Positions 8,526 to 14,632 of a stretch of DNA of 50,548 nucleotides are shown in pieces. Under the pieces are notes generated by a model. The model did no database searches and was not told where the DNA came from. It saw nothing but the letters and a program-made list of their open reading frames with translations. The translations under genes were made by a program, and so were the position numbers. The DNA is from a virus: IMG/VR virus record IMGVR_UViG_3300048672_000029, positions 1 to 50,548 of that record. One strand, given 5' to 3'. The stretch's first letter is position 1. Every line of letters begins with the position of its first letter.

Positions 8526-8968
8526 ATAAGAGCTACTTCAGCTTCTCTCCGTAATACAAGACCTTTTAATACTTTACCACCTCCTCTGTTCCACTTACGT
8601 AGTTCAGTAGGCACTTCGTCCCAATCTTCAGCTAAGATTTTCTTACGAAGGGTGGAGGTCTTGAGTCTTCCGCTTCCTAAATTAAAAGTAAAATCAATAA
8701 TAGCAGCTAAACGATTAGCATCTGTGATATTAGGGCAAAGCTTACGAACTGCAGGAAGATATACATAACGTATATGCCACATCAGTAATTGCTCTGCACG
8801 CTCTTTAGAGATCATAGGATCAGTTAAGGCTACCCTAGTACCATTCTCGTAATAAGTCGCCCCGTAGCCTATGCTAGGCACTCCTGCGGGGCATAGATAA
8901 GGACCTCTGTAAAGCCCTTCAAACTTACGACATAATATAGCTGCTATTTCGGCTGCTAGTTTATTCAT
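8522..8968 (-). CDS. Endolysin, GH24-type lysozyme (muramidase)
   Basis: A 148-residue phage lysozyme of the usual length for this family. The catalytic glutamate is in K-F-E-G-L (E17). Eight residues later comes C26, where many members have Asp or Cys, and five residues after that S32, where Thr is usual, followed by the G-Y-G-A-T loop. F-T-F-N-L-G-S-G-R-L near the middle and W-N-R-G-G-G-K-V-L-K-G-L-V-L-R-R at the end are strong family motifs. It cleaves the glycan strands of peptidoglycan. I see no clear SAR or signal sequence, so release probably needs a holin. It overlaps both neighbours by 4 bases. Confidence 0.93.
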   Translation of the reverse strand: MNKLAAEIAAILCRKFEGLYRGPYLCPAGVPSIGYGATYYENGTRVALTDPMISKERAEQLLMWHIRYVYLPAVRKLCPNITDANRLAAIIDFTFNLGSGRLKTSTLRKKILAEDWDEVPTELRKWNRGGGKVLKGLVLRREAEVALI

Positions 8969-9432
8969 TTTCCTCTCTTAATTAATGCTCTATCTGCGAG
9001 ATATAAACCTAAAGCAGCAGATGCTACAGACCAGCTAGATTCGCTAAGAACAAATACTGAAAACTCTGAGAGAGTCATCATTACTATTGCCCAAGTAGCA
9101 ACTCCGGGACGTATTGTAGCATTCCAAGCATCAACCCAGCGTATTCCTGTTTGTTTAGTCGTAGATTCTGAGACAGTAGCCCAAGCTGCAGCTTCTATTT
9201 CACGAATGTGATTGTCTGCTTGAACAGTGATGGTTTTAATACCAAGGTCTGCTTGTACGCGAATAGCTTCAAGATTTCTTTCATGCTGTTTAGCATCAAT
9301 TCCTTCTTGAAGCTTAATTCTTTCTATCTCAAATTCATGATCTTGTTTCTTATTCCACCAAGAACTAATCTCTCCCCATAACATGCGGAAAGCTGTTCCT
9401 CCAAGGAAAGAAAATAGTGTGGAAAAAATCAT
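8965..9432 (-). CDS. Holin-like membrane protein (3-TM type)
   Basis: A 155-residue protein directly upstream of the lysozyme. It has a hydrophobic N-terminus (F-S-F-L-G-G-T-A-F-R-M-L-W), a charged coiled-coil middle (about 25-80), and two hydrophobic segments near 110-145 ending in A-L-G-L-Y-L-A-D-R-A-L-I-K-R-G-K. This arrangement fits the three-TM holin family related to the gene-transfer-agent holin, whose members typically end in a G-x-x-x-x-x-R motif. Position and topology support a role in pore formation for lysozyme release; which protein is the timing holin is not decided by sequence. Confidence 0.65.
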   Translation of the reverse strand: MIFSTLFSFLGGTAFRMLWGEISSWWNKKQDHEFEIERIKLQEGIDAKQHERNLEAIRVQADLGIKTITVQADNHIREIEAAAWATVSESTTKQTGIRWVDAWNATIRPGVATWAIVMMTLSEFSVFVLSESSWSVASAALGLYLADRALIKRGK

Positions 9433-9683
9433 TTCTTATCTTCTTTTGTGTTTAAAGCATCTAAAATCTTATCTAGCTTCTCTAGAATAGTATTCTGAAA
9501 CTCTCTAAATTCTGTACGTTTTAGATATTCTCCTGCTATTAACACTTCAATATTTTGTAAGCGAATAGCAGTTTCTTTATGCGAATCCTTAACACCTTTG
9601 ACATCCTGCCAAAGCATATGAGAGACCCAACCAACTACGGTTAGGCCCACTCCCAATAGCCATTGAACCCAGCCCTCACTCAT
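9429..9683 (-). CDS. Small single-TM protein, lysis cassette (holin or spanin candidate)
   Basis: An 84-residue protein with one N-terminal membrane helix (about residues 5-25, rich in W, L, G, V) and a long coiled-coil C-terminal part ending in K-E-D-K-K. It overlaps the following holin-like gene by 4 bases. A single-TM plus coiled-coil layout is compatible with an inner-membrane spanin (Rz-like), a type II holin, or an anti-holin. There is no overlapping o-spanin lipoprotein frame that I could recognise, so the exact role stays open. Confidence 0.6.
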   Translation of the reverse strand: MSEGWVQWLLGVGLTVVGWVSHMLWQDVKGVKDSHKETAIRLQNIEVLIAGEYLKRTEFREFQNTILEKLDKILDALNTKEDKK

Positions 9684-9828
9684 CTTTAGGAGCCTCCTCT
9701 GCAGGTTTCTCCAAAAGCTGATTGCCTATGTAATTTATTAGGTCATTAACTTCTTTATAAGGAAGCTCAATAAGTCCTCTAAAAATTAGAGAGATTTGTT
9801 GTTCAGTTAAGTTATTGATATTCTTCAT
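9676..9828 (-). CDS. 50-residue protein between tail fibre and lysis genes
   Basis: An ATG at 9826-9828 overlaps the tail fibre stop (ATGA), and the frame runs to a TGA at 9676-9678 that overlaps the next gene by 8 bases. The protein starts MKNINNLTEQQISLIFRGLI and ends in an acidic, Pro/Ala/Glu-rich tail. The two tight junctions are the main reason to accept it. It is mostly helical with no membrane segment. Function unknown. Confidence 0.7.
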   Translation of the reverse strand: MKNINNLTEQQISLIFRGLIELPYKEVNDLINYIGNQLLEKPAEEAPKDE

Positions 9829-11459
9829 TGCGTTGCTGTCTTTGTATCTTTAAGATGTTGTACGATGCTTCCAATGATACACCAGAGAGGTCGCATATAA
9901 GTTTCGATATTGGAAGCACTATACGTACCTCCTAATCCTGAAGCAATATTACCTACTGCACAAGTTCCATTCCAATCAATATTAGCTACGGAGTTGAAAG
10001 CATTAACGTTAGAGCCTGTCCAGTTTACGAGGTTAGCAGACCATCCTAATGATGCTCCAAAAGCCTTGCTAGCCCCTGCTAAGGTCATCCCTGTAGCTCC
10101 AAAGCTTACGACAGAAACTGTCCCAGGACGTATTTCAATCGTAGGATCAGTGCTTCCTCTGTTAAACGTCTGTATATAACCTTTACCAGAAGCAATACCT
10201 ACGTCAAAACATTGATATACAGTGTCTGATGTAGAATTGTTACTAAAGAAAAGATTAGAGCTAGTTCCTGATCCACTAGGCTTAAACAATAGCGAAGTAG
10301 GGCTATTAGCTGTAGAAGATTGGAACGTAAAGAATGAAAGGAGGGAAGGACCAGTGCTAAAAGGGAATTTAAACCTTTGAGACGTAGTGGTAAATTCCAT
10401 ATCGCCAGCTACGTCTGCTCCAAATTTATTGAGCTTAGCTGTCTGATCTGAAACTACAGTTTCTGGAGGTCCCCAAGTACCTTTAATATTCGAGAAATCA
10501 ATGCTCCAAGTACCTAGATTATCTAAGAATACAGCAGCAAACATAAAGCCAGATTTAGAGAAATCTGCTCCTCCATTATGATCTAGAACATGCCCTGTAT
10601 CATTCTGAAGCTCCCAATATTTAGTTGTAGCTCCACTATACTTCCATAAACGATAACGAATATATTTAGCACTATTGTAATAAAGGACAGATTCTACTGA
10701 CACTTTATACCTAGCACCATCTACCAACAATTTATTACGAGGAGTTGTACTATCTGGAAATAAAAGCCTCTGAGTGCTAATACGTGTAGGGTCCCAAGTC
10801 TCTAGCATCATCACAGGAGTGAAGAGAGCTTGGTCTCCATTAAAACCACTCCAAGTAAGATTGCCCATAATAGCTCCATTACCTGTTACGGTAGTAGCTA
10901 CAGTAGCTGGGTCTTGTCTTAGAACAGTCGCTATATGAGCATTAGGATTATACAAGAAATAGTTATTACTAACAAACTCATATTCTAGCGTAAACTTACC
11001 AACTCCAGTATTAAATCCTGAAGGGTTGGTACTCATAAACTCTTGTCTACCATTAGGCGTAGAAGCATTCATAGTGAAATTGCTATACGTAGTGGTTACA
11101 GGAGTAGAAGCTGCTACTGTAGGAAGTTCTGCTAAAAGTTCAGCAATAGCTGCTTGTACATTAGTAGAGCTAATTGTTCCTACTGGAGTGAAGCTAATCA
11201 GGTTAGCTGTTGTAGCCCCTGATATAGCGTTTGTAACATCCTGTAGCCTAGCTGCTTCACTAGGGGAGAGAGGTTCTCGTAAATTATACAGACGAACACC
11301 ATTAACATCAACGTCTGTACGAAGTTGATTAGGTTCCCCTTCTGGGTTATTACGGTATAGAATTTTATTATTGAGTTCATCTTCTAGCTTGATAAAATTA
11401 TCGTTAATAGCTGCTAAATTAAATCCACTTGTTGGTTTCTGTAAAACCACTTTTGTCAT
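9825..11459 (-). CDS. Tail fibre protein
   Basis: A 544-residue protein and the first gene of the leftward late arm. The N-terminus (about 1-85) looks like the virion-anchoring part of short tail fibres. It has a segment F-N-L-A-A-I-N-D-N-F-I-K-L-E-D, then V-D-V-N-G-V-R-L-Y-N-L, then a P-L-S-P-S-E-A-A-R-L-Q-D-V pattern. The rest is Thr/Ser/Asn/Gly-rich and beta-structured, as expected for a trimeric receptor-binding fibre. No intramolecular chaperone motif is evident. The RBS AGGAAA precedes the ATG by about 7 bases, and two TAATGTATA promoter candidates lie 134 and 465 bases upstream. Confidence 0.8.
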   Translation of the reverse strand: MTKVVLQKPTSGFNLAAINDNFIKLEDELNNKILYRNNPEGEPNQLRTDVDVNGVRLYNLREPLSPSEAARLQDVTNAISGATTANLISFTPVGTISSTNVQAAIAELLAELPTVAASTPVTTTYSNFTMNASTPNGRQEFMSTNPSGFNTGVGKFTLEYEFVSNNYFLYNPNAHIATVLRQDPATVATTVTGNGAIMGNLTWSGFNGDQALFTPVMMLETWDPTRISTQRLLFPDSTTPRNKLLVDGARYKVSVESVLYYNSAKYIRYRLWKYSGATTKYWELQNDTGHVLDHNGGADFSKSGFMFAAVFLDNLGTWSIDFSNIKGTWGPPETVVSDQTAKLNKFGADVAGDMEFTTTSQRFKFPFSTGPSLLSFFTFQSSTANSPTSLLFKPSGSGTSSNLFFSNNSTSDTVYQCFDVGIASGKGYIQTFNRGSTDPTIEIRPGTVSVVSFGATGMTLAGASKAFGASLGWSANLVNWTGSNVNAFNSVANIDWNGTCAVGNIASGLGGTYSASNIETYMRPLWCIIGSIVQHLKDTKTATQ

Positions 11460-11529
11460 ATTTTTTTCCTAAAAATTTTTACACGTTTACGACAAGATAT
11501 TCTACTAGAGAACTCCGTTCCTATGTAAC

Positions 11530-11570
11530 GCTCCTGCGGAGCAGTAATTACCTATATGTGGCAAAGCCAC
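11530..11570 (-). promoter_or_regulatory. Two hairpins in the late leader
   Basis: GCTCC-TGC-GGAGC (11530-11542) and GTGGC-AAA-GCCAC (11558-11570) are perfect 5-bp hairpins with tight 3-base loops. They lie in the untranslated leader between the TAATGTATA site at 11593 and the tail fibre start. They may protect the 5' end of the long late mRNA or mark a processing site. Confidence 0.55.
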
Positions 11571-11592
11571 GTTATCGCTTTACAAGCTCATC

Positions 11593-11601
11593 TATACATT
11601 A
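11593..11601 (-). promoter_or_regulatory. Candidate phage-sigma late promoter, proximal (TAATGTATA)
   Basis: The minus strand reads TAATGTATA. From memory, this is the element of promoters used by the phiEco32 sigma factor gp36. This genome encodes its own ECF-like sigma (25238-25711). The site faces the late arm and would give a leader of roughly 125 bases before the tail fibre gene. It is a short motif, so the link to the phage sigma is inference. Confidence 0.6.
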
Positions 11602-11660
11602 TGCTTCTTTACACCTGCTCATAATGGTCAGGAGTTATTCTCAAGAGGCATGTCATAATT

Positions 11661-11701
11661 TCTTGGAGAAATTTAGAAGGTGCAATGCACCTCTTTCTCC
11701 A
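11661..11701. repeat. Large two-part stem-loop
   Basis: The outer arms TTGGAGAAA and TTTCTCCAA pair, and an inner stem AGGTGC/GCACCT with a 3-base loop sits inside. There is no T-run on either strand, so this is not an ordinary terminator. It lies between the two leftward promoter candidates, so it would be present only in transcripts from the distal one. Confidence 0.6.
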
Positions 11702-11746
11702 AAAGTAAACCCCTGCATACCCCTCAAGCATAAGCTCAAGCTTATA

Positions 11747-11761
11747 TGAGAATCATTATCA
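11747..11761. promoter_or_regulatory. Fur-box-like 7-1-7 site
   Basis: The 15-mer TGAGAATCATTATCA matches the Fur 7-1-7 consensus TGATAAT-N-ATTATCA at 13 of 14 defined positions. It lies between the two leftward TAATGTATA sites. A host iron regulator could bind here, but a chance match in AT-rich DNA, or a site for a phage protein, is possible. Confidence 0.4.
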
Positions 11762-11923
11762 TTTTGATCCAATCATCATATGAATAGACTAGATGGTTAC
11801 AATGCATTCTCCCCATTCTATTCATATACTGTCCAGTCACAATCTAGCCTTATTGTTCACATTATGTACTGTTTATGCGGGTTTCCGGACTATTGTGCCG
11901 TAAGGCACGTAGTAACAATTCAA

Positions 11924-11932
11924 TATACATTA
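11924..11932 (-). promoter_or_regulatory. Candidate phage-sigma late promoter, distal (TAATGTATA)
   Basis: This is a second exact TAATGTATA on the minus strand, about 330 bases upstream of the proximal copy and facing the same way. Two exact copies of a 9-mer with the same orientation in one intergenic region support a real promoter element for the leftward arm. Confidence 0.58.
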
Positions 11933-11998
11933 TAGTTATATATCCTCATATGCTATACACATTGGCATAACATATGCTTACATGACATAAATGGCATT

Positions 11999-12053
11999 AC
12001 ATTATTGTCACATTTACATTATTGTCACATTCTCCCTGACATTATTGTCACAT
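11999..12053. repeat. Three exact 15-bp direct repeats (operator or iteron array)
   Basis: ACATTATTGTCACAT occurs at 11999-12013, 12016-12030 and 12039-12053, with start-to-start spacing of 17 and 23 bases. The third copy is part of a dyad TGACA-TTAT-TGTCA. On the minus strand each copy contains TAATGT, the core of the candidate late promoter motif. It may be a binding array for a regulator, a replication initiator, or tandem sigma sites. Confidence 0.85.
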
Positions 12054-12079
12054 ACGATAGAACATCTCTTATATAAGAA

Positions 12080-12150
12080 ACCTATCAGAATCTCTGGGAG
12101 AATGCCGTTTAAACACGTTTTAAGTCACCTATCAGACGCCTAACGGCATT
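12080..12150. repeat. Direct and inverted repeats upstream of the early arm
   Basis: ACCTATCAGA occurs at 12080-12089 and 12127-12136. AATGCCGTT (12101-12109) and AACGGCATT (12142-12150) form a perfect 9-bp inverted repeat around the second copy. Two interleaved repeat types in 70 bases point to a protein-binding or structured regulatory segment. Confidence 0.6.
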
Positions 12151-12320
12151 TATGCTATACACCCTGCCTGATATAGGTTTAATGCCTTATAGAGGCTAAA
12201 ATCTAGGAAAGTGTAACATTTCTATAGTTGGCACAGTCGTTGCAAGTATAGAAACGTCGGGGCAACAAACTTGTTCAGACAGGATAGGTAAGTTGGCATG
12301 ATAGCTGCTTATATATCCGG

Positions 12321-12566
12321 GTCAGACAGTCATCGTACAGTCTGACAGTGTTCATTAAAAATTAGCTGTGTATGCGTTTATCAGTAGATGTTATGCATCT
12401 ATGGTTTAGCTTTAAGCGCTTTAGGATTGTCGTCCAGACTATGCCATTGATTCCAGATTGTGGAATCCAGGCAGGGTGCTGCTCGTCCGAAAAGTTAATA
12501 AAGAAAATCATAGTATGCCATGCATAACGCAATGGGTAAACAGGCACGATTTAATCGTAAATCGTG
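12321..12566. repeat. Run of four hairpins, possible structured RNA or origin
   Basis: Four perfect inverted repeats follow each other: GTCAGAC/GTCTGAC (12321-12327, 12340-12346), TAGATG/CATCTA (12385-12390, 12396-12401), GATTCCA/TGGAATC (12449-12455, 12461-12467) and CACGATTT/AAATCGTG (12545-12552, 12559-12566). None is followed by a T-run. The spacing is 50-80 bases. This could be the leader of the early transcript, a non-coding RNA, or part of an origin. Confidence 0.55.
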
Positions 12567-12793
12567 ATATATCAGTACACAGTGAATTCTTTAACAATTC
12601 AATTACATAGAGTATCGCGGAATTAACTATTAAAAAGTAGCTGCGCTATCATGCTTTATTCTCCCTTACGTGTATGACAATCACACTATACGTAACAGAA
12701 TAGAGAATGGTAAACCAGTGATGAATAGCATTAAATGGCCGAATACATCTATAGATTTGCTAACCTATTGTTAATTCGATAGTATGTAAATCC

Positions 12794-12816
12794 ATGCCCA
12801 TGTGACAGATGGGCAT
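12794..12816. repeat. Hairpin before the first early gene
   Basis: ATGCCCAT (12794-12801) and ATGGGCAT (12809-12816) form a perfect 8-bp stem with a 7-base loop, 58 bases before the start of the first plus-strand gene. It probably lies in that gene's 5' leader. Confidence 0.6.
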
Positions 12817-12873
12817 TAGTGTACATACTGTACAAACCCGCCTAATTCTGGGCAAACCTTATCGGAGATAATT

Positions 12874-13437
12874 ATGCCTTTCAAAGCAAATGATTTTGTT
12901 GCTTCTTTCGTTGCAACACTGGAAACCCTGACACAATCGGAAAAGATTACAAAAGCAACCCTTCAAACCCTTAGCCGTGATGTGCTTTATGCATTGCACT
13001 GTGATGGTGACACAAAGGGGGATATTGGGTATATCAATCGCACCATTGCCGTGCTTACGCCAGTAAACAAGAAAGCATTCATTCTGTTCTGCAAGGAGTT
13101 CACCGGGTTCATTATGAACAATGAGGGGAATGCTTTCCTTAAGAAATCCAAGAAGCATTACGAAGAAGTGTCACTAAAGGCACTGGCATTCTTGGATGAC
13201 CCAATGAATAACCTTTGGTCATGGGCTGATCGCAACATTGAAATGGAAAAGAAAGAATTCTCTCTTGATGCTGTGACACACACTATCGAAGTGCTGCTTA
13301 AGAAAGCGGCAAAGAACAACATCAGTCAGGCTGATTTCCTGCGTGCTGTAATGAAGGGCGGTATTGATTCCGATTCCATCATTGCGATTATGGATGATCT
13401 GGGTTTTGAAGTGGCTGATGAAAAGGAAGGCGAATAA
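12874..13437 (+). CDS. Early protein of unknown function (first gene of the rightward arm)
   Basis: A 187-residue, largely helical protein with many charged residues and an acidic end (D-E-K-E-G-E). GGAG at 12864-12867 gives a good RBS 6 bases before the ATG. It is the first gene after the control region, so it is probably made immediately after infection. First early genes of lytic phages often encode host-takeover factors, but I recognise no motif here. Codon use is less AT-biased than in the genes after 14.6 kb. Confidence 0.75.
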   Translation: MPFKANDFVASFVATLETLTQSEKITKATLQTLSRDVLYALHCDGDTKGDIGYINRTIAVLTPVNKKAFILFCKEFTGFIMNNEGNAFLKKSKKHYEEVSLKALAFLDDPMNNLWSWADRNIEMEKKEFSLDAVTHTIEVLLKKAAKNNISQADFLRAVMKGGIDSDSIIAIMDDLGFEVADEKEGE

Positions 13438-13542
13438 GAATCAGTTTGTAAAACAATAAACTGTAGAGCATTAGAGATAGTGCTCTATGGTTTAGTGTTT
13501 CCTCAACCCGTATCAATAGATACATATTTTCAGGAGTTTTCC

Positions 13543-13851
13543 ATGTCCGCTACACACAAGATCAACACTGCTATGCGTAACGCTATCATCAATGTCAGGG
13601 TGATGCGAAGCGCAGAGAAAGCAGAGAACACGGAAGCATCGAAGGCTTGTATCAATTACCTTATGAATGCTGAAAAGAAGGGGAGTGGTGTTATCAATCG
13701 TCCTGACTGGAATGCTAATCTGTCATTCAAGACAGCAAAGCTTTTACATGCTCCATTGTTCACCAATGGAAATGACAAGAATGGGAATGCTTTGCCTTGG
13801 AATTTCCATCAGGGCAAGAACAATGCATACGATTGTATGGTAATGGGTTGA
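13543..13851 (+). CDS. Small early protein, unknown
   Basis: A 102-residue protein starting MSATHKINTAMRN. The ATG at 13543 is preferred over an upstream in-frame TTG at 13480 because AGGAG lies at 13532-13536, 6 bases before it. The segment before it holds two hairpins (CAGTTT/AAACTG and TAGAGCA/TGCTCTA, 13442-13487), which occupy the upstream extension. The C-terminal half is rich in N, G, K and W with a possible small fold (L-P-W-N-F-H-Q-G-K-N-N-A-Y-D). Function unknown. It ends seven bases before the tRNA cluster. Confidence 0.7.
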   Translation: MSATHKINTAMRNAIINVRVMRSAEKAENTEASKACINYLMNAEKKGSGVINRPDWNANLSFKTAKLLHAPLFTNGNDKNGNALPWNFHQGKNNAYDCMVMG

Positions 13852-13857
13852 TTAATA

Positions 13858-13945
13858 GCGAGAGTGGCGAAACTAGGTATACGCAAGAGATTTAAAATCT
13901 CTCGATAGTAATATCATACGGGTTCGATTCCCGTCTCTCGCACCA
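13858..13945 (+). tRNA. tRNA-Leu (anticodon UAA)
   Basis: The acceptor stem GCGAGAG pairs with CTCTCGC, followed by an encoded ACCA end. The anticodon stem AGAGA/TCTCT holds the loop TTTAAAA, giving anticodon UAA. The long variable arm fits class II tRNA-Leu, and the T arm is GGGTTCGATTCCC. It reads UUA, a codon favoured by this AT-rich phage. Confidence 0.93.
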
Positions 13946-13949
13946 ATAT

Positions 13950-14024
13950 ACGCCATTAGCTTAATGGATAAAGCTATGATCTTCTACATCATTGATATAG
14001 GTTCGATTCCTGTATGGCGTACCA
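13950..14024 (+). tRNA. tRNA-Arg (anticodon UCU)
   Basis: The acceptor ACGCCAT pairs with ATGGCGT and the CCA end is encoded. The anticodon stem ATGAT/ATCAT holds the loop CTTCTAC, giving UCU, which reads AGA. The T arm has GGTTCGATTCC. AGA is common in this genome and usually rare in GC-richer hosts. Confidence 0.93.
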
Positions 14025-14028
14025 ATAA

Positions 14029-14104
14029 GCAATCTTAGCTCAGTGGTTAGAGCAGGGTACTCATAATGCCTTGGTCATTGGTTCAAATCCAATAGATTGC
14101 ACCA
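14029..14104 (+). tRNA. tRNA with anticodon CAU (elongator Met, or Ile2)
   Basis: The acceptor GCAATCT pairs with AGATTGC and the end ACCA is encoded. The loop CTCATAA gives CAU. Base pair G1-C72 is intact, which argues against an initiator tRNA. If the first anticodon base is modified to lysidine it would read AUA as Ile; otherwise it is elongator Met. Confidence 0.9.
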
Positions 14105-14118
14105 ACAATAGGAGAAAT

Positions 14119-14286
14119 TATGTCTTTAGGACAGATAAATCTTATTCGTTATCAAGTAAGGGATGCTACATTGCGAGCTATCCCTTTTTCTTTTTCTGTT
14201 TTATATCGTCCATTAAGGACAGACAAAAGGAGCTATCATGCCTCAACCAACCAAACCGACTGTACGTTACACACCTTCCAGATTTG
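14119..14286 (+). CDS. Doubtful 55-codon frame after the tRNAs
   Basis: An ATG with a GGAG-like RBS follows the last tRNA, and the frame stays open for 55 codons (starts MSLGQINLIRYQV). Two things speak against it: a rho-independent terminator lies within it, and it overlaps the better-supported next gene by 49 bases. It may be a leader peptide or no gene at all. Confidence 0.25.
14158..14189 (+). terminator. Terminator after the tRNA cluster
   Basis: AAGGGAT-GCT pairs with AGC-(T)-ATCCCTT, with one bulged T and an 8-base loop, followed directly by TTTTTCTTTTTC. It would end or attenuate the transcript carrying the first early genes and the tRNAs before the operon that starts at 14633. Confidence 0.8.
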
Positions 14287-14441
14287 ATTACATTGAGGAA
14301 GGCAAGAGTGCTAACGTAATTCCAATTGACCATACATCAGAGCTTGTATCGAACAAATGTCTTGTTCATACATCTCCAGTAATCAAGAAACATCCTAATG
14401 GAGATTTTGAAACCAGGAATTCTTTCTATCAAAAGTTCTAA
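14238..14441 (+). CDS. Small early protein, unknown
   Basis: A 67-residue protein with a good RBS (AGGAG at 14228-14232, 5 bases before the ATG). It has no membrane segment and no recognised motif. The middle (D-Y-I-E-E-G-K-S-A-N-V-I-P-I-D-H) and end (F-E-T-R-N-S-F-Y-Q-K-F) look like a small soluble domain. It lies between the tRNA terminator and the CTTAAG repeat cluster. Confidence 0.6.
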   Translation: MPQPTKPTVRYTPSRFDYIEEGKSANVIPIDHTSELVSNKCLVHTSPVIKKHPNGDFETRNSFYQKF

Positions 14442-14442
14442 G

Positions 14443-14567
14443 CCTTAAGTATTCTTAAGGTTCACTTCGTTCACTCTTAAGGTATATTAGCATTATTCTC
14501 ACTCGCTTCTTAAGGTTCGCTAATCGCTCACTCTTAAGATAATCTAATATATAATACTTAAGGTATT
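14443..14567. repeat. Cluster of CTTAAG palindromic repeats
   Basis: At least six CTTAAG palindromes occur in about 125 bases. Two pairs are spaced so that each pair encloses a TTCACT- or TTCGCT-type segment (14454-14482 and 14509-14538). The 13-mer TCTCACTCGCTTC here also occurs near 4314. The cluster sits just before the 375-codon gene that opens the amide-ligase operon and could regulate it or be a mobile remnant. Confidence 0.65.
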
Positions 14568-14632
14568 CCTTATATCGGTTTTTCAGTCGTTTCTCGACTA
14601 AATTCTTTTAAATTGTTACAAAATAGAGTAAA

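Larger units (their letters stand above)
11460..12873. other. Divergent control region between late and early arms (no protein gene seen)
   Basis: These 1.4 kb have no convincing coding frame on either strand. From left to right they hold: leader hairpins for the leftward transcript; two leftward TAATGTATA promoter candidates; a large stem-loop; an 11-bp inverted repeat (11778-11788 with 11817-11827); a Fur-box-like site; a GTGCC/GGCAC hairpin (11895-11908); three 15-bp direct repeats; and, on the rightward side, a series of hairpins up to the RBS of the first plus-strand gene. It is the obvious place for early promoters and possibly a replication origin. I could not fix a confident sigma-70 promoter by eye. 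Confidence 0.8.

Noticed and set aside
11999-12053. CRISPR-like array
   Set aside because: The repeats are only 15 bp with 2-8 bp between them and no spacers or cas genes, so a regulator or origin array is the better reading. No CRISPR array was seen anywhere in the window.
12231-12320. Sigma-70 promoters suggested by two AGTTGGCA...TATA pairs (near 12219 and 12290)
   Set aside because: The spacers are only about 11-13 bases instead of 16-18. I could not find a convincing TTGACA/TATAAT pair in the early leader by eye, so no sigma-70 promoter is annotated.
14029-14104. Initiator tRNA-fMet
   Set aside because: The first acceptor pair is G1-C72, not the unpaired C1/A72 of bacterial initiators, so elongator Met or Ile2 is more likely.
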